Positions 44,959 to 53,338 are shown, counted from the first letter of the stretch. The stretch is DNA of 64,000 nt from Kribbella sp. VKM Ac-2569 (GCF_004216905.1 NZ_SGXJ01000002.1:1410834-1474833), one strand, 5' to 3'. Notes: generated from the letters alone by a model not told the origin. Translations and numbers: made by a program.

Positions 44959-45581
44959 GAGGTGCCTTTCTTCTGGTGGTCCGGCCCGAAGGCGGTGTCG
45001 ATGCCTTGGGCAAGTAATTGGAAGGCTTCGTCGAGCAGGTCGCGGATCGGCCGTTCGGGAGCGGTCTTGTGCAGCTCCATCACCACCCGGCAGGCGGCCC
45101 CGGCCGTGCTGACGATCAGCGCCGGCCGGACCGATCCGGCCGGTTCGCCCATCCGCTCGGCGAGGGCTGCGGTCAGCTGCCGCTCGTCGTCGAGGCTCGA
45201 CAGCATCAGCTGGTACAGCAGGCTCGGTGAGCTCATGATCAGCTCACCCCGGCGCGACAGTTGACCGTCGCTCTCCAGTTCCCGCAGTACGTCGTGGACG
45301 ATGAGCCACATCGTGGTCAGCGGCGACTCCTCGGCCGGCGCCGTCCGCATCCGCTCCAGGGCGCGTTCGAGGTGCTCGGGGTTGCGCGCGAGGATCGCGT
45401 GCTCCTTGTGCGGGAAGTAGTTGAAGAAGGTCCGCACAGAGACGTCGGCCGCCTCGGCGATCTCCTCGACCGTGACGTGGTCGGGCCCCTTCTCCAACGC
45501 CAGCCGCAACGCCGCATCGGCCAACGCCGCCCGCGTCTGCAGTTTCTTACGCTCCCGCAACCCACCCTCTACGTGCTTCAC
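44955..45581 (-). CDS. TetR family transcriptional regulator
   Basis: 208 residues from GTG 45581. HTH: RAALADAALRLALEKGPDHV, then VEEIAEAADVSVRTFFNYFPHKEHA. First gene of the exporter operon, so probably an autorepressor that also controls the DHA2 pump. Two perfect inverted repeats with TGCAA half-sites lie 23-63 bases upstream. A longer frame from 45635 would read through the operators and is not preferred. Confidence 0.9.
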   Translation of the reverse strand: MKHVEGGLRERKKLQTRAALADAALRLALEKGPDHVTVEEIAEAADVSVRTFFNYFPHKEHAILARNPEHLERALERMRTAPAEESPLTTMWLIVHDVLRELESDGQLSRRGELIMSSPSLLYQLMLSSLDDERQLTAALAERMGEPAGSVRPALIVSTAGAACRVVMELHKTAPERPIRDLLDEAFQLLAQGIDTAFGPDHQKKGTS

Positions 45582-45603
45582 GCCTACCAGGCTACGGACA
45601 AAC

Positions 45604-45618
45604 TTGCACTCACTGCAA
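45604..45618. promoter_or_regulatory. TetR operator 1
   Basis: Inverted repeat TTGCA-CTCAC-TGCAA, 23 bases upstream of the TetR GTG. Shares the TGCAA half-site with operator 2. Confidence 0.65.
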
Positions 45619-45628
45619 ACAATTAAAC

Positions 45629-45644
45629 GCTGCAACTTTGCAGC
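45629..45644. promoter_or_regulatory. TetR operator 2
   Basis: Perfect 16-base repeat GCTGCAA-CT-TTGCAGC; centre-to-centre distance to operator 1 is about 25 bases. Lies between the methyltransferase stop and the TetR promoter. Confidence 0.65.
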
Positions 45645-45657
45645 CGTGCAGGTTCGC

Positions 45658-46128
45658 CTACCGACCTGAAGCTCTGAACCGGGGAATCCACGCCGGCACG
45701 GTCCGGCAGTACTCCTCGTACTGCCGGCCGTACCGCTCCCGCAGCACCGGCTCCTCGTACCAGCGCACGAACGACGCCATCACGGCCCACGCGATCACGC
45801 CGTACCCGAGCACTCGCCAGTCAAGGAAAACGAGTGCCTGCCCGAAGATCGCCGCGACCACCCCGACGTACATCGGATTCCGCACGAACCGGTAGTCACC
45901 ACCGACCACAAGCTCCTCGGTCGGCGCGACCGGGGCCGGCGTACCCCGGCCCTCGCGGACGAACCGGACGAAGGCACGCAGTACGACGAACGCACCGGTC
46001 GCCACGATCACGAAGCCCGGCCAGAACCGTGGCGCGGCCCAGCCGCTGACCCACCACGGGAGCACACCAGCGACCACGCAGGGCGCCGCGAAGAAGAACA
46101 CTGCGCTTCCGAGGATCGCTTTGACCAT
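45658..46128 (-). CDS. Isoprenylcysteine methyltransferase-like (ICMT/PEMT) membrane protein
   Basis: 156 residues with four to five hydrophobic helices. Family motifs: GDYRFVRNPMYVGVVAAIFG and the C-terminal EEPVLRERYGRQYEEYCRTV then WIPRF. Bacterial members methylate unknown small substrates in the membrane using SAM. Same strand as and upstream of the TetR operon, but the two operators lie between, so transcription is probably separate. Divergent from the unknown gene at 46193. Confidence 0.85.
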   Translation of the reverse strand: MVKAILGSAVFFFAAPCVVAGVLPWWVSGWAAPRFWPGFVIVATGAFVVLRAFVRFVREGRGTPAPVAPTEELVVGGDYRFVRNPMYVGVVAAIFGQALVFLDWRVLGYGVIAWAVMASFVRWYEEPVLRERYGRQYEEYCRTVPAWIPRFRASGR

Positions 46129-46153
46129 GGGGATTCCTGTAGAATGTAGAGGC

Positions 46154-46188
46154 AGCCTCCGGCACGGTTCTCGTGTTCGGAGGCTTTT
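46154..46188 (+). promoter_or_regulatory. Leader hairpin sequestering the ribosome site of the 46193 gene
   Basis: Stem AGCCTCCG/CGGAGGCT (46154-46161 with 46178-46185) with inner CACG/CGTG pairing, followed by TTTT (46185-46188). The GGAGG ribosome site (46179-46183), nine bases before ATG 46193, forms the 3-prime arm. TAGAAT at 46140-46145 could be the -10, placing the transcript start right before the hairpin. Reads as either an attenuator-type terminator or a switch on translation. Confidence 0.55.
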
Positions 46189-46192
46189 GTGT

Positions 46193-46735
46193 ATGACGAC
46201 TCTTCTCTACAAAGCCGCCGGCGACATCCGCGGTGACGACATCCTGCCGCTCAACCAGCTCCGTGTGCACTACCCCGACCTCTACGAGGTCCACTTCAAG
46301 AAATACGCGGATCGCCCGAACCGGGTGGGTGCTCCGGTTTATCCGCTGGACTGCACCTGGGCCGACGTGGTCTTCCTGTCCCCGGTCCACCCCGCCCCGA
46401 TCTTCGAGGCGATGCACGAGTCCGGCCGGATCGGCCCGGTCGTAGTCGACTACTGGACCCTAGAGGCCGACCTCCTCGACCCGGCGAACACCTGCATCCT
46501 GCTCAAACGCCACGACCCCGAACTCCGCCCGCAGCCGCCCGAGGACTTCATCCCCTACACGCCTGAAGCAGCCGCCGCCCTGTCCACACCCTCCGAGCGC
46601 GCCCTGCACCGCCTCCGCAACCTCAACGCCACCGAGCCCCTCTACCCCTGGGCCGACATCCCCCACATCCTGCACCGCGGCCCGATTCCGGTCTCCGCGT
46701 TCCGCACCGCAGAAGGCGACCCGGTCGCCGACTGA
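46193..46735 (+). CDS. Unknown soluble protein with regulated leader
   Basis: 180 residues, not recognised. No signal peptide or membrane segment. It begins MTTLLYKAAGDIRGDDILPL and contains YPDLYEVHFKKYADRPNRVG, PHPAPIFEAMHESGRIG-like text (actual HPAPIFEAMHESGRIGPVVV) and a proline-rich end. Codon use fits the neighbours, and a good ribosome site exists, though folded into a hairpin. A long perfect hairpin follows the stop. Treated as a real gene of unknown function. Confidence 0.7.
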   Translation: MTTLLYKAAGDIRGDDILPLNQLRVHYPDLYEVHFKKYADRPNRVGAPVYPLDCTWADVVFLSPVHPAPIFEAMHESGRIGPVVVDYWTLEADLLDPANTCILLKRHDPELRPQPPEDFIPYTPEAAAALSTPSERALHRLRNLNATEPLYPWADIPHILHRGPIPVSAFRTAEGDPVAD

Positions 46736-46738
46736 ACG

Positions 46739-46780
46739 CGACGAAGCCCAGGACACACCGTGGTGTCCTGGGCTTCGTCG
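46739..46780. terminator. Bidirectional terminator hairpin
   Basis: Perfect 18-base stem (46739-46756 with 46763-46780; arm begins CGACGAAGCCCAGG) and a 6-base loop between two convergent genes. No T-run, but stability and position suit a shared terminator. Confidence 0.75.
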
Positions 46781-46794
46781 AGCAACTGCTGCTA

Positions 46795-47748
46795 CTACTC
46801 GCCGACCAGCTGGTCGTAGTGCGTGGTGAGCGACACATCGCTCACGCCGTTGAAGGGGGCCGGGATCTTGCCGTACGACGTGATTGCGGTTGCGGCGCCG
46901 TTCGCCCTGCTCATCGCGAACTGGTAGCCGGACTGCGTGCCGTGGTCGACGGCGACGATCAGCGAACCACCGCGGTCACCGCAGCCCTGGGCGACCAGGG
47001 ACTCGTAGGCCGACCAGCCCGAGGAGCGGATCAGCTTCATCACCGGCTTGGCCCCGGCGGCGACCGGGATGTGGGCGGTCCACAGCGCACCGGCGTTGGT
47101 GGTCATCAGCAGCGTGTCGTACGTCGCGGTCTCGCTGATCACCGTCATCGTCTTGAAGCCGCGGAAGCCCGGGATCGGGCCGAGGCCTCGGAAGCCGGTG
47201 CCGACCATCTGGTACCGGTACAGGCTGCCGTTGGTGTTCAGGCCGTACAGGTACGCATGCCGCGGCGTACCGACACTGTAGTTCGAGGTGGCGATCGCCT
47301 TGAAGCTGGTCCAGCCCGACCCGACCTTCTTGAAGGTGGGCGACCAGCTGAACGTGTCGCCGTTGTCCCGGAGGTACGTCGTGTGCCGGTACAGGTTGCC
47401 GCCCTGCAGGAGCAGGCCGTAGTAGTACACCTGCGTGCCGGCGGCGTTCACCGCGCCGTACCACGTCGTGTCGGCGCGGCTGCCAACGAACTTGAACGGC
47501 GTGTCCTGGAAAGCCTCGACGTGGCGGCCCGGCATGGCCAAGGTCTCTTGCGACATGCCCGCGGCAGTCGGCGACATGACGTCGCTGATGCAGGGCTCGC
47601 CGGCGGCCTTGATCGTGTTCGGCGTGACGTTTTTGGCAAACGGGTGCTTCGGGTCGGTCTGCCCGGTGGCGACGGCCGGGACGGAACTGGCGGCCGCGGC
47701 GATCAGCCCGGCTCCGGCCAGTGCAAGCGCAAAGCGCTGCAGTTTCAT
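46795..47748 (-). CDS. Secreted tachylectin-like beta-propeller protein
   Basis: 317 residues with a signal peptide (MKLQRFALALAGAGLIAAAA, ending near VATG). The middle contains repeats such as GNLYRHTTYLRDN, GSLYRYQMVGTGFRG, GWTSFKAIATSNYS and GFKTMTVISETATYD, like tachylectin-2 propeller blades that bind sugars. Four cysteines are few. Start ATG 47748 follows GGGGGAA. Function beyond likely carbohydrate binding is unknown. Regulation not visible. Confidence 0.75.
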   Translation of the reverse strand: MKLQRFALALAGAGLIAAAASSVPAVATGQTDPKHPFAKNVTPNTIKAAGEPCISDVMSPTAAGMSQETLAMPGRHVEAFQDTPFKFVGSRADTTWYGAVNAAGTQVYYYGLLLQGGNLYRHTTYLRDNGDTFSWSPTFKKVGSGWTSFKAIATSNYSVGTPRHAYLYGLNTNGSLYRYQMVGTGFRGLGPIPGFRGFKTMTVISETATYDTLLMTTNAGALWTAHIPVAAGAKPVMKLIRSSGWSAYESLVAQGCGDRGGSLIVAVDHGTQSGYQFAMSRANGAATAITSYGKIPAPFNGVSDVSLTTHYDQLVGE

Positions 47749-47893
47749 ACGAGTTCCCCCTCTGAAAGCGTCTCGAAGAGTTCGAGCGCGCGCTGAACAT
47801 CGCCGAGCCCGCCAACGAGTGGCCGAACCGGGCAGCAATGTGCACATCGTTGACAAGGGGCCGGCCGTTACAGATTTCGGGAATCGGCCTTGT

Positions 47894-48652
47894 TCAGCGG
47901 GTGACCCGGTCGAGGAAGGCGAACAGCGCCGGTTTCGCGACGGCGGCCTCGGTGCCGTCCAGGAGCTCGACGCCATGGCCGGTGGAGCCGGCGACGACGA
48001 CCAGCTTCTTGTCCTTGGCAGGTACGACGGCGAAGTCCTTGCGCACCTCGGCGATCGGAAGGCTGTCGCCGTCGCCGGCCAGGTACAGCGCCGGCACCCG
48101 GAGCTTCGCGGCGAGCGGTGTTGTCGGCAGCCTGTGCTCCACGTCGTACCAGGACGCGCAGCTCAACACCGCGACCCCTGAGACCGCCGGGGTGATCATG
48201 GAGCCGCCGATCATCGATACGCAGCCGCCCACCGAGCCACCGGCCAGCACAACCTCTGTCGCGCCGGCGGCCCGGACCTGGTCCACGACGGCCTGCAGCT
48301 CCTTGATCCGATCCAGGCCGGTGAGTGTGCCGTACTCCCACAGCGCGACCCGGTAGCCGCGGGCGACCAGCTCGGTCGCGACGTCGGACCAGTCGCACGG
48401 CGATCCGCCCCACTCGTAGGACAACACGACGGCCCTGCCGGCGTCACCCAGCTGCACGCCACTAACCGGGCTCCCGCCGGCAACCGGTGCGGTGAACTCT
48501 TCCGCACCCTGGGACGGGCACGCGGCCATGATCCCCGCCGGGGCGGATGTGGTCGGCGAACTCGGCGCCGGCACGGCTGGATCGGCCCCGCATCCGGCCA
48601 GTCCGAGCGCGAGGACGACGACGAAGACCGCGGACCGACCGACATTCGGCAT
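47894..48652 (-). CDS. Alpha/beta hydrolase lipoprotein
   Basis: 252 residues. Lipobox LAGC (Cys21) implies membrane anchoring outside the cell. Hydrolase fold with nucleophile elbow AGGSVGG (Ser140), acid in LAGDGDSLPIAEV, and His in GSTGHGVELL. Substrate unknown; esterase or peptidase possible. ATG 48652 has GGAGG 6 bases upstream. Divergent from a MarR gene with an operator-like repeat between. Confidence 0.85.
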   Translation of the reverse strand: MPNVGRSAVFVVVLALGLAGCGADPAVPAPSSPTTSAPAGIMAACPSQGAEEFTAPVAGGSPVSGVQLGDAGRAVVLSYEWGGSPCDWSDVATELVARGYRVALWEYGTLTGLDRIKELQAVVDQVRAAGATEVVLAGGSVGGCVSMIGGSMITPAVSGVAVLSCASWYDVEHRLPTTPLAAKLRVPALYLAGDGDSLPIAEVRKDFAVVPAKDKKLVVVAGSTGHGVELLDGTEAAVAKPALFAFLDRVTR

Positions 48653-48719
48653 GACCACCTCCAAGGGCGCGACCAGTGTGGCACTCCGATTCGTGATGCT
48701 GTTCACTTTCGTGGAGATG

Positions 48720-48734
48720 CATAGCTTTGCTATG
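48720..48734. promoter_or_regulatory. Inverted repeat upstream of MarR gene
   Basis: CATAGC-TTT-GCTATG, 16 bases before the MarR ATG at 48751 and next to the -10-like TATATT. Likely MarR operator; it may also affect the divergent lipoprotein gene. Confidence 0.6.
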
Positions 48735-48750
48735 TATATTTGCAGGTGTG

Positions 48751-49194
48751 ATGGCAACTGAGCTGACCAGTCTCGGAGAAGACATCGTCGTCGCGTCGAC
48801 GCGGTTGGCGCGGCTGGCGACGCGGAACGTGAACACGCTGCCGCACGCCGCGATGCGCGTGCTGGGGCGATTGGACGAGCTCGGCCAGGCCCGGATCAGC
48901 GAGCTGGCCAAGGCCGATCGGTGTTCGCAGCCGACCATGTCCAACCTGGTGCAGCGCCTCGAGGACCAGGGCTGGGTGCGCCGCGCCCAGGACCCGGCCG
49001 ACTCGCGCGCCAGCTTGATCAGCCTCACCGACGCAGGCCTCGCCGAGCTGCGCAGCGCCCGCCACCAGTCCGGCGCCGCCTTGGCCGCGCATCTGAGTCA
49101 GCTCCCGGCGACCGACCTCACCACCCTGGAGGCCGCGGTCGCCATCGTCCACAAACTCCTCACCCTCGAACCCGTGGAGGACACAGCCCGGTGA
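48751..49194 (+). CDS. MarR family transcriptional regulator
   Basis: 147 residues with a winged helix: ARISELAKADRCSQPTMSNL as HTH and RRAQDPADSRASLISLTDAG as wing. The stop overlaps the start of the MFS gene as GTGA, so regulator and pump are co-translated. ATG 48751 is chosen over upstream in-frame starts because the operator lies in the extra region. Confidence 0.9.
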   Translation: MATELTSLGEDIVVASTRLARLATRNVNTLPHAAMRVLGRLDELGQARISELAKADRCSQPTMSNLVQRLEDQGWVRRAQDPADSRASLISLTDAGLAELRSARHQSGAALAAHLSQLPATDLTTLEAAVAIVHKLLTLEPVEDTAR

Positions 49195-50405
49195 GCAAGT
49201 CGTCGTTCCTGAAGCAGCCCAAGTCCGTCTGGGCGGTCGCGTTCGCCTGCGTGATCGCTTTCATGGGCATCGGCCTGGTGGATCCGATCCTCAAGCCGAT
49301 CGCCGAACAACTGCACGCGAGCCCGTCCCAGGTCTCGCTGCTGTTCACCAGCTACATGGCGGTCATCGGTGTCGCGATGCTGATCACCGGCGCGGTCTCC
49401 AGCCGGATCGGCGCCAAGCGCACCCTGCTGATCGGTCTGGCCATCATCGTCGTGTTCAGCGCGCTGGCCGGCCTGTCCAACAGCATCGGCATGATCGTCG
49501 CGTTCCGGGCCGGCTGGGGCCTGGGCAACGCGCTGTTCATCGCGACTGCGCTCGCCACGATCGTGAACTCGGCCGCCGGTTCGGTCGCCGAGGCGATCAT
49601 CCTCTACGAAGCCGCCCTCGGCGTCGGTATCGCGGCCGGCCCACTGGTCGGCGGCGAACTCGGCACGATCTCCTGGCGCGGCCCGTTCTTCGGCGTCGCC
49701 GTACTGATGACGATCGCCCTCGCCGCCACCGCGTTCCTGCTGCCCGCATCGCCGCCGGAAGCACGCCGTACGTCGGTTCTCGAGCCGTTGAAGGCACTAC
49801 GGCACCGGTCGCTCGCGACGGTTGCGGTCACCGCGTTGCTGTACAACTTCGGATTCTTCACGCTGCTCGCGTTCACCCCGTTCCCGCTGGCGATGTCGGC
49901 GCGGCAGATCGGTCTGATCTTCTTCGGCTGGGGTATCTGTCTCGCGTTCACCTCGGTGTTCGTGGCGCCGCGGCTGCAGCGCCGGTTCGGCACCCTCCCG
50001 GTGGCGATGACCGTGCTGCTGATGTTCGGCGCGGACCTCGCGGTGATGGGTGTCTACGCGCACCACAAGCCGGTGCTCGCGGCCGGCGTCATCGTGGCCG
50101 GCCTGTTCCTGGGCATCAACAACACACTGATCACCGAGGCCGTGATGGCAGCCGCTCCGGTCGAACGCGGTACGGCGTCCGCGGCGTACTCCTTCGTCCG
50201 CTTCTCCGGCGGCGCGGTCGCACCGTGGCTGGCCGGCAAGCTCGGCGAGGAGTTCAACATCCAGCTCCCGTTCTACGTCGGCGCCTTCGCCGTCCTCCTC
50301 GCGGTCGGCGTCCTCGCCAGCGGCTGGAAGCCCCTCTCCCACCTTCGGGTCCCCACCACCCACTCCGAGCCGGAAGCCGAAGCCCTCACCGCCGCCGACG
50401 CCTGA
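49191..50405 (+). CDS. MFS transporter (DHA1-like exporter)
   Basis: 404 residues, about 12 hydrophobic helices. Motif A-like GAVSSRIGAKRTLLIGLAII after helix 2 and RAGWGLGNALFIATALATIV in helix 4. GTG 49191 overlaps the MarR stop and has GGAGG 10 bases upstream. A long open frame upstream is read-through inside marR. Probably exports the compound sensed by the MarR protein. Confidence 0.9.
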   Translation: MSKSSFLKQPKSVWAVAFACVIAFMGIGLVDPILKPIAEQLHASPSQVSLLFTSYMAVIGVAMLITGAVSSRIGAKRTLLIGLAIIVVFSALAGLSNSIGMIVAFRAGWGLGNALFIATALATIVNSAAGSVAEAIILYEAALGVGIAAGPLVGGELGTISWRGPFFGVAVLMTIALAATAFLLPASPPEARRTSVLEPLKALRHRSLATVAVTALLYNFGFFTLLAFTPFPLAMSARQIGLIFFGWGICLAFTSVFVAPRLQRRFGTLPVAMTVLLMFGADLAVMGVYAHHKPVLAAGVIVAGLFLGINNTLITEAVMAAAPVERGTASAAYSFVRFSGGAVAPWLAGKLGEEFNIQLPFYVGAFAVLLAVGVLASGWKPLSHLRVPTTHSEPEAEALTAADA

Positions 50406-50410
50406 CCCAT

Positions 50411-50441
50411 CAGACCATACCAAACGGTATGGTATGGTCTG
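50411..50441. promoter_or_regulatory. Inverted-repeat operator of the TetR gene
   Basis: Perfect 11-base arms CAGACCATACC (50411-50421) and GGTATGGTCTG (50431-50441); a second overlapping repeat ACCATACC-AAAC-GGTATGGT uses the same bases. TATGGT copies inside it could serve as the -10, so repressor binding would block RNA polymerase. Confidence 0.75.
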
Positions 50442-50445
50442 GGAC

Positions 50446-50973
50446 GTGGTCAGTCGGACGGAGTGGTTGGACGCGGGGCTCGAGTTGCTGGCGGCGGAAG
50501 GTGCGCCGGCGGTGACGATCGAGCGGTTGACCGGTGCGCTCGGGGTGACGAAGGGGTCGTACTACCACCACTTCAACGGGGCTTCCGGTTACAAGGCGGC
50601 CTTGCTGGAGTACTTCGAGGCGCGGAACACGACCCGGCTGATCGACGCCGTTGAAGACGGTCGTGACGCGAACGCGAAGCTCCAGCATCTGTTGCGGCTG
50701 GTGCTGGCTGACCCGGAAAGCGCGGCCCTGGAGATCGCCGTACGCGCTTGGGCCTTGCAGGACAGCGAGGTGCGGGCCGCGCAGGAGCGGGTGGACAAGG
50801 CGCGGACGGCGTACCTGCAGAAGCTGTGCCGTGGACTGGGTGCGGACGTGGACCCAGATCGCTTCGCACAGTTGTTGTACCTGATTCTGATCGGCGCCGA
50901 GCAGGTGGTGCCGCCGATCGGCAAGCGGGACGTGCGGGAGATCTACGACCTGGTTCTCCGGCTGATCGACTAG
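50446..50973 (+). CDS. TetR/AcrR family transcriptional regulator
   Basis: 175 residues from GTG 50446. HTH: LDAGLELLAAEGAPAVTIER, then LTGALGVTKGSYYHHFNGAS. The ATG at 50434 is in frame but lies inside the operator; a leaderless GTG is more consistent with promoter position, though the choice is uncertain. Followed after 10 bases by a DUF2867 gene, probably in the same transcript and autoregulated. Confidence 0.88.
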   Translation: MVSRTEWLDAGLELLAAEGAPAVTIERLTGALGVTKGSYYHHFNGASGYKAALLEYFEARNTTRLIDAVEDGRDANAKLQHLLRLVLADPESAALEIAVRAWALQDSEVRAAQERVDKARTAYLQKLCRGLGADVDPDRFAQLLYLILIGAEQVVPPIGKRDVREIYDLVLRLID

Positions 50974-50983
50974 AGGAGCGCAG

Positions 50984-51481
50984 ATGCCGACCACCTTGCA
51001 CGAGCTGGACGATCTGGTGCCGGTTGTGGACGAGATCGATGTGAAGACGGGGCGGGGCGACGTCACGCTGCGGGAGTTCGTCGCGGGCGCACTGGGGCAC
51101 AGTCCGTTGTGGGTCAAGGGATTGTTCGCGGTGCGGATGGCCGTGGCCGCGGTCCTTCGCCTCGAGACCACCGGCGTACCGGACTCGCGGTGCCTGCGGC
51201 CCGAGACGGTGAGCTTCACGCCGGGCGAGAAGAACGCGTTCTTCACCGTCGTGCGCGGCGAGGAGGACCATTACCTGCTGCTGAAGGTCTCCGACAACCA
51301 CCTGGACGCGTGGCTCGCGTTCATCACCGACAACGAGCGGCCGGCGACGGTCAAGGTCGTCACGCTGGTGCAGTTCCTGCGGCCCGCCGGGAGGTTCTAC
51401 TACAACCTGATCCGGCCGTTCCACCACGTCATTCTGCTCGGTATGTGCCGAGCCGGTGAGACGTGGCGCGACCGGCAGTGA
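50984..51481 (+). CDS. DUF2867 domain protein
   Basis: 165 residues. It contains the family pattern SPLWVKGLFAVRMAVAAVLR, NAFFTVVRGEEDHYLLLKVS and the closing FYYNLIRPFHHVIL. AGGAG lies 8 bases before ATG. DUF2867 proteins are often linked to SDR or TetR genes and have a START-like beta fold; the function is unknown. Expected to be co-regulated by the TetR protein. Its end overlaps the convergent ABC permease by 53 bases. Confidence 0.8.
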   Translation: MPTTLHELDDLVPVVDEIDVKTGRGDVTLREFVAGALGHSPLWVKGLFAVRMAVAAVLRLETTGVPDSRCLRPETVSFTPGEKNAFFTVVRGEEDHYLLLKVSDNHLDAWLAFITDNERPATVKVVTLVQFLRPAGRFYYNLIRPFHHVILLGMCRAGETWRDRQ

Positions 51482-53264
51482 GCGCCACCGCGACCCCGAC
51501 GACCACCAGCGCCGACGCGAAGATCAGTCCGAGCAACCGCCACGGAATCGCCAACGCAGCAAGGCCGTAAGGCCCTGCCGCGATGCCGGCGAGCGCGGCC
51601 GCGGCGACCAGCGATCCCAGCAGTACGCCGACCACCACAACGGTCCCGGACTCCACGAGCGCGACCATCACGACCTGCGCCCGCGTCAGACCGGCCAACC
51701 GTGCCAGGTGGAACTCCTGCCGCCGGTCAGCTGTCGACATGACGACCGCGTTGACGACCGCGACCGCGGTGAAGATCCCGGCCAACCCCAGGAGCGCGGC
51801 AAACAGTCCCGAGTTGCTGCGCTGCTGCGCCTCACCACGAGCCTCGGCCCACTGCTCGACCGTCTGGCCGTCCAGCGTCGCACCAGACGCCAGCTTCACC
51901 AGCGTCTCGGTCCGCCCACCGGCCGGCAGCAGACTCCTCGGAACGAAGAAGTTCTCGCTCACATCGAGCGTCTCGGGCATGATCGCGACCACCTTCACGG
52001 CGATCGATCTGTTGCCCAGAGCAATCTTGAGCGTCGACCCGAGCTTGTAGCCCTCGGCCGCCATCCCCGGTCCGATCGCGATCGTCCGCCCGCTCAGCCG
52101 ATCCAGCGAGCCCTTCCGCGGCCGCAGCTTGTGGGTCTGCTGGTACGCCGCCGGATCGATCCCGATCGCCTCGGAGTACAGCGTTTTCCGTCCCCGCGTC
52201 ACAGCGATCGGTACGGCGGTCTGCACCGAGGCCGCCACGATCCCCGGCCCGGGCCGGACGACGTGATCGACCACGACATCCGCCGTGATCAACTGTTTCT
52301 GCTCGACCCCGACCGCCTTCGCCAGCGACCCGAACGTGCCCCACAGCCCGATAACCAGTCCGACGAGCACGATCAACGGTGCCGCGGTCGCCGCGCTCCG
52401 CCGTACCGCGTGCAGCACGCCGGCCCGCGCGAGATCCGCGATCAAGTTGCCGCGGACGACGATCGCGGGCAGCCGGCCGACCAGTGGCACGACGACAGGG
52501 CTCAACTGGCTCAACGCAACCGACCCGCTGATCATCACGACCAGCCCGATCATCAGCCCGGCCACGAGGTCCCGCGCCGCCTGCGCCACGATCACCAGCA
52601 GGACCGTGCCGAACGCGGCCGACAATCCCCAGAACCACCGCCATCCCGTCATCACCCGCCGCGCCGCCTGTCCCTCGACGATCGCCTCGAGCGCATTGAC
52701 CCGCGACGCCCGCCAGGCCGCAGCGAGTACGCCGGCCAACGCCGTACTCACGCCGACGATCATCGCCGCCCACACCGCGCCCTGACCCCACGGCGCCTCG
52801 AACCACTCCGGCAGCATCCCCAACCGAACGAGCAACCACGACTGCGCCCAGGTCGCCAACACGCCCAACGGCAACCCGACCACACTGCCGACCACCCCGA
52901 GCAGACCCGCCTCCGTCACGACAATCAGACACAGGTAGCCCCGCTGCGCTCCGACCAGCCGCAGCAGCCCGAACTCGCGCCGCCGTTGCACAGTCATGAA
53001 GCCGAACGTCGTACTGACGATGAACACGCTCAGGAAAACGGCCAGCATCACCGACATTCCGAGCAGCGTCGCGGCCCCGACGTACCCCTCACGGACCTTG
53101 GCCCGCTCGTACGCCGACAGTCCCGCGGGCAACACCGGCCTGTCGGTCGCGGCCAGCATCTGCAACCCGGACTGCACCAACCCGACCCCGAGCGCGACAG
53201 CAACCACCGCACCGGCGAACAGCTGCCACCTGGTCCGCAGCGCCCCGACAGACAACCTCAGCAT
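51429..53264 (-). CDS. FtsX-like ABC transporter permease, orphan
   Basis: 611 residues. FtsX/MacB-type permease with two FtsX domains: an N-terminal helix group (RRREFGLLRLVGAQRGYLCL coupling segment) and a C-terminal one (DRRQEFHLARLAGLTRAQVV). An extracellular part (about 355-480) lies between. No ATP-binding subunit gene is adjacent, which is unusual since these genes normally pair. It may be an exporter of lipids, peptides or drugs once joined to an ATPase from elsewhere. ATG 53264 is chosen over 53276. Confidence 0.88.
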   Translation of the reverse strand: MLRLSVGALRTRWQLFAGAVVAVALGVGLVQSGLQMLAATDRPVLPAGLSAYERAKVREGYVGAATLLGMSVMLAVFLSVFIVSTTFGFMTVQRRREFGLLRLVGAQRGYLCLIVVTEAGLLGVVGSVVGLPLGVLATWAQSWLLVRLGMLPEWFEAPWGQGAVWAAMIVGVSTALAGVLAAAWRASRVNALEAIVEGQAARRVMTGWRWFWGLSAAFGTVLLVIVAQAARDLVAGLMIGLVVMISGSVALSQLSPVVVPLVGRLPAIVVRGNLIADLARAGVLHAVRRSAATAAPLIVLVGLVIGLWGTFGSLAKAVGVEQKQLITADVVVDHVVRPGPGIVAASVQTAVPIAVTRGRKTLYSEAIGIDPAAYQQTHKLRPRKGSLDRLSGRTIAIGPGMAAEGYKLGSTLKIALGNRSIAVKVVAIMPETLDVSENFFVPRSLLPAGGRTETLVKLASGATLDGQTVEQWAEARGEAQQRSNSGLFAALLGLAGIFTAVAVVNAVVMSTADRRQEFHLARLAGLTRAQVVMVALVESGTVVVVGVLLGSLVAAAALAGIAAGPYGLAALAIPWRLLGLIFASALVVVGVAVALTAGRATSHRLGTYRAE

Positions 53265-53338
53265 GCATTTAGCCAACAGCCTGCGGCTGGAACAGGCCCT
53301 GGCGTCAGGACCCGACCACAGGTAGCTCGCGCGCTACC

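Noticed and set aside
46121..46145. TTGACC with TAGAAT as a full promoter for the 46193 gene
   Set aside because: Spacing is 13 bases, too short for a normal promoter; only the -10-like box is retained as possible.
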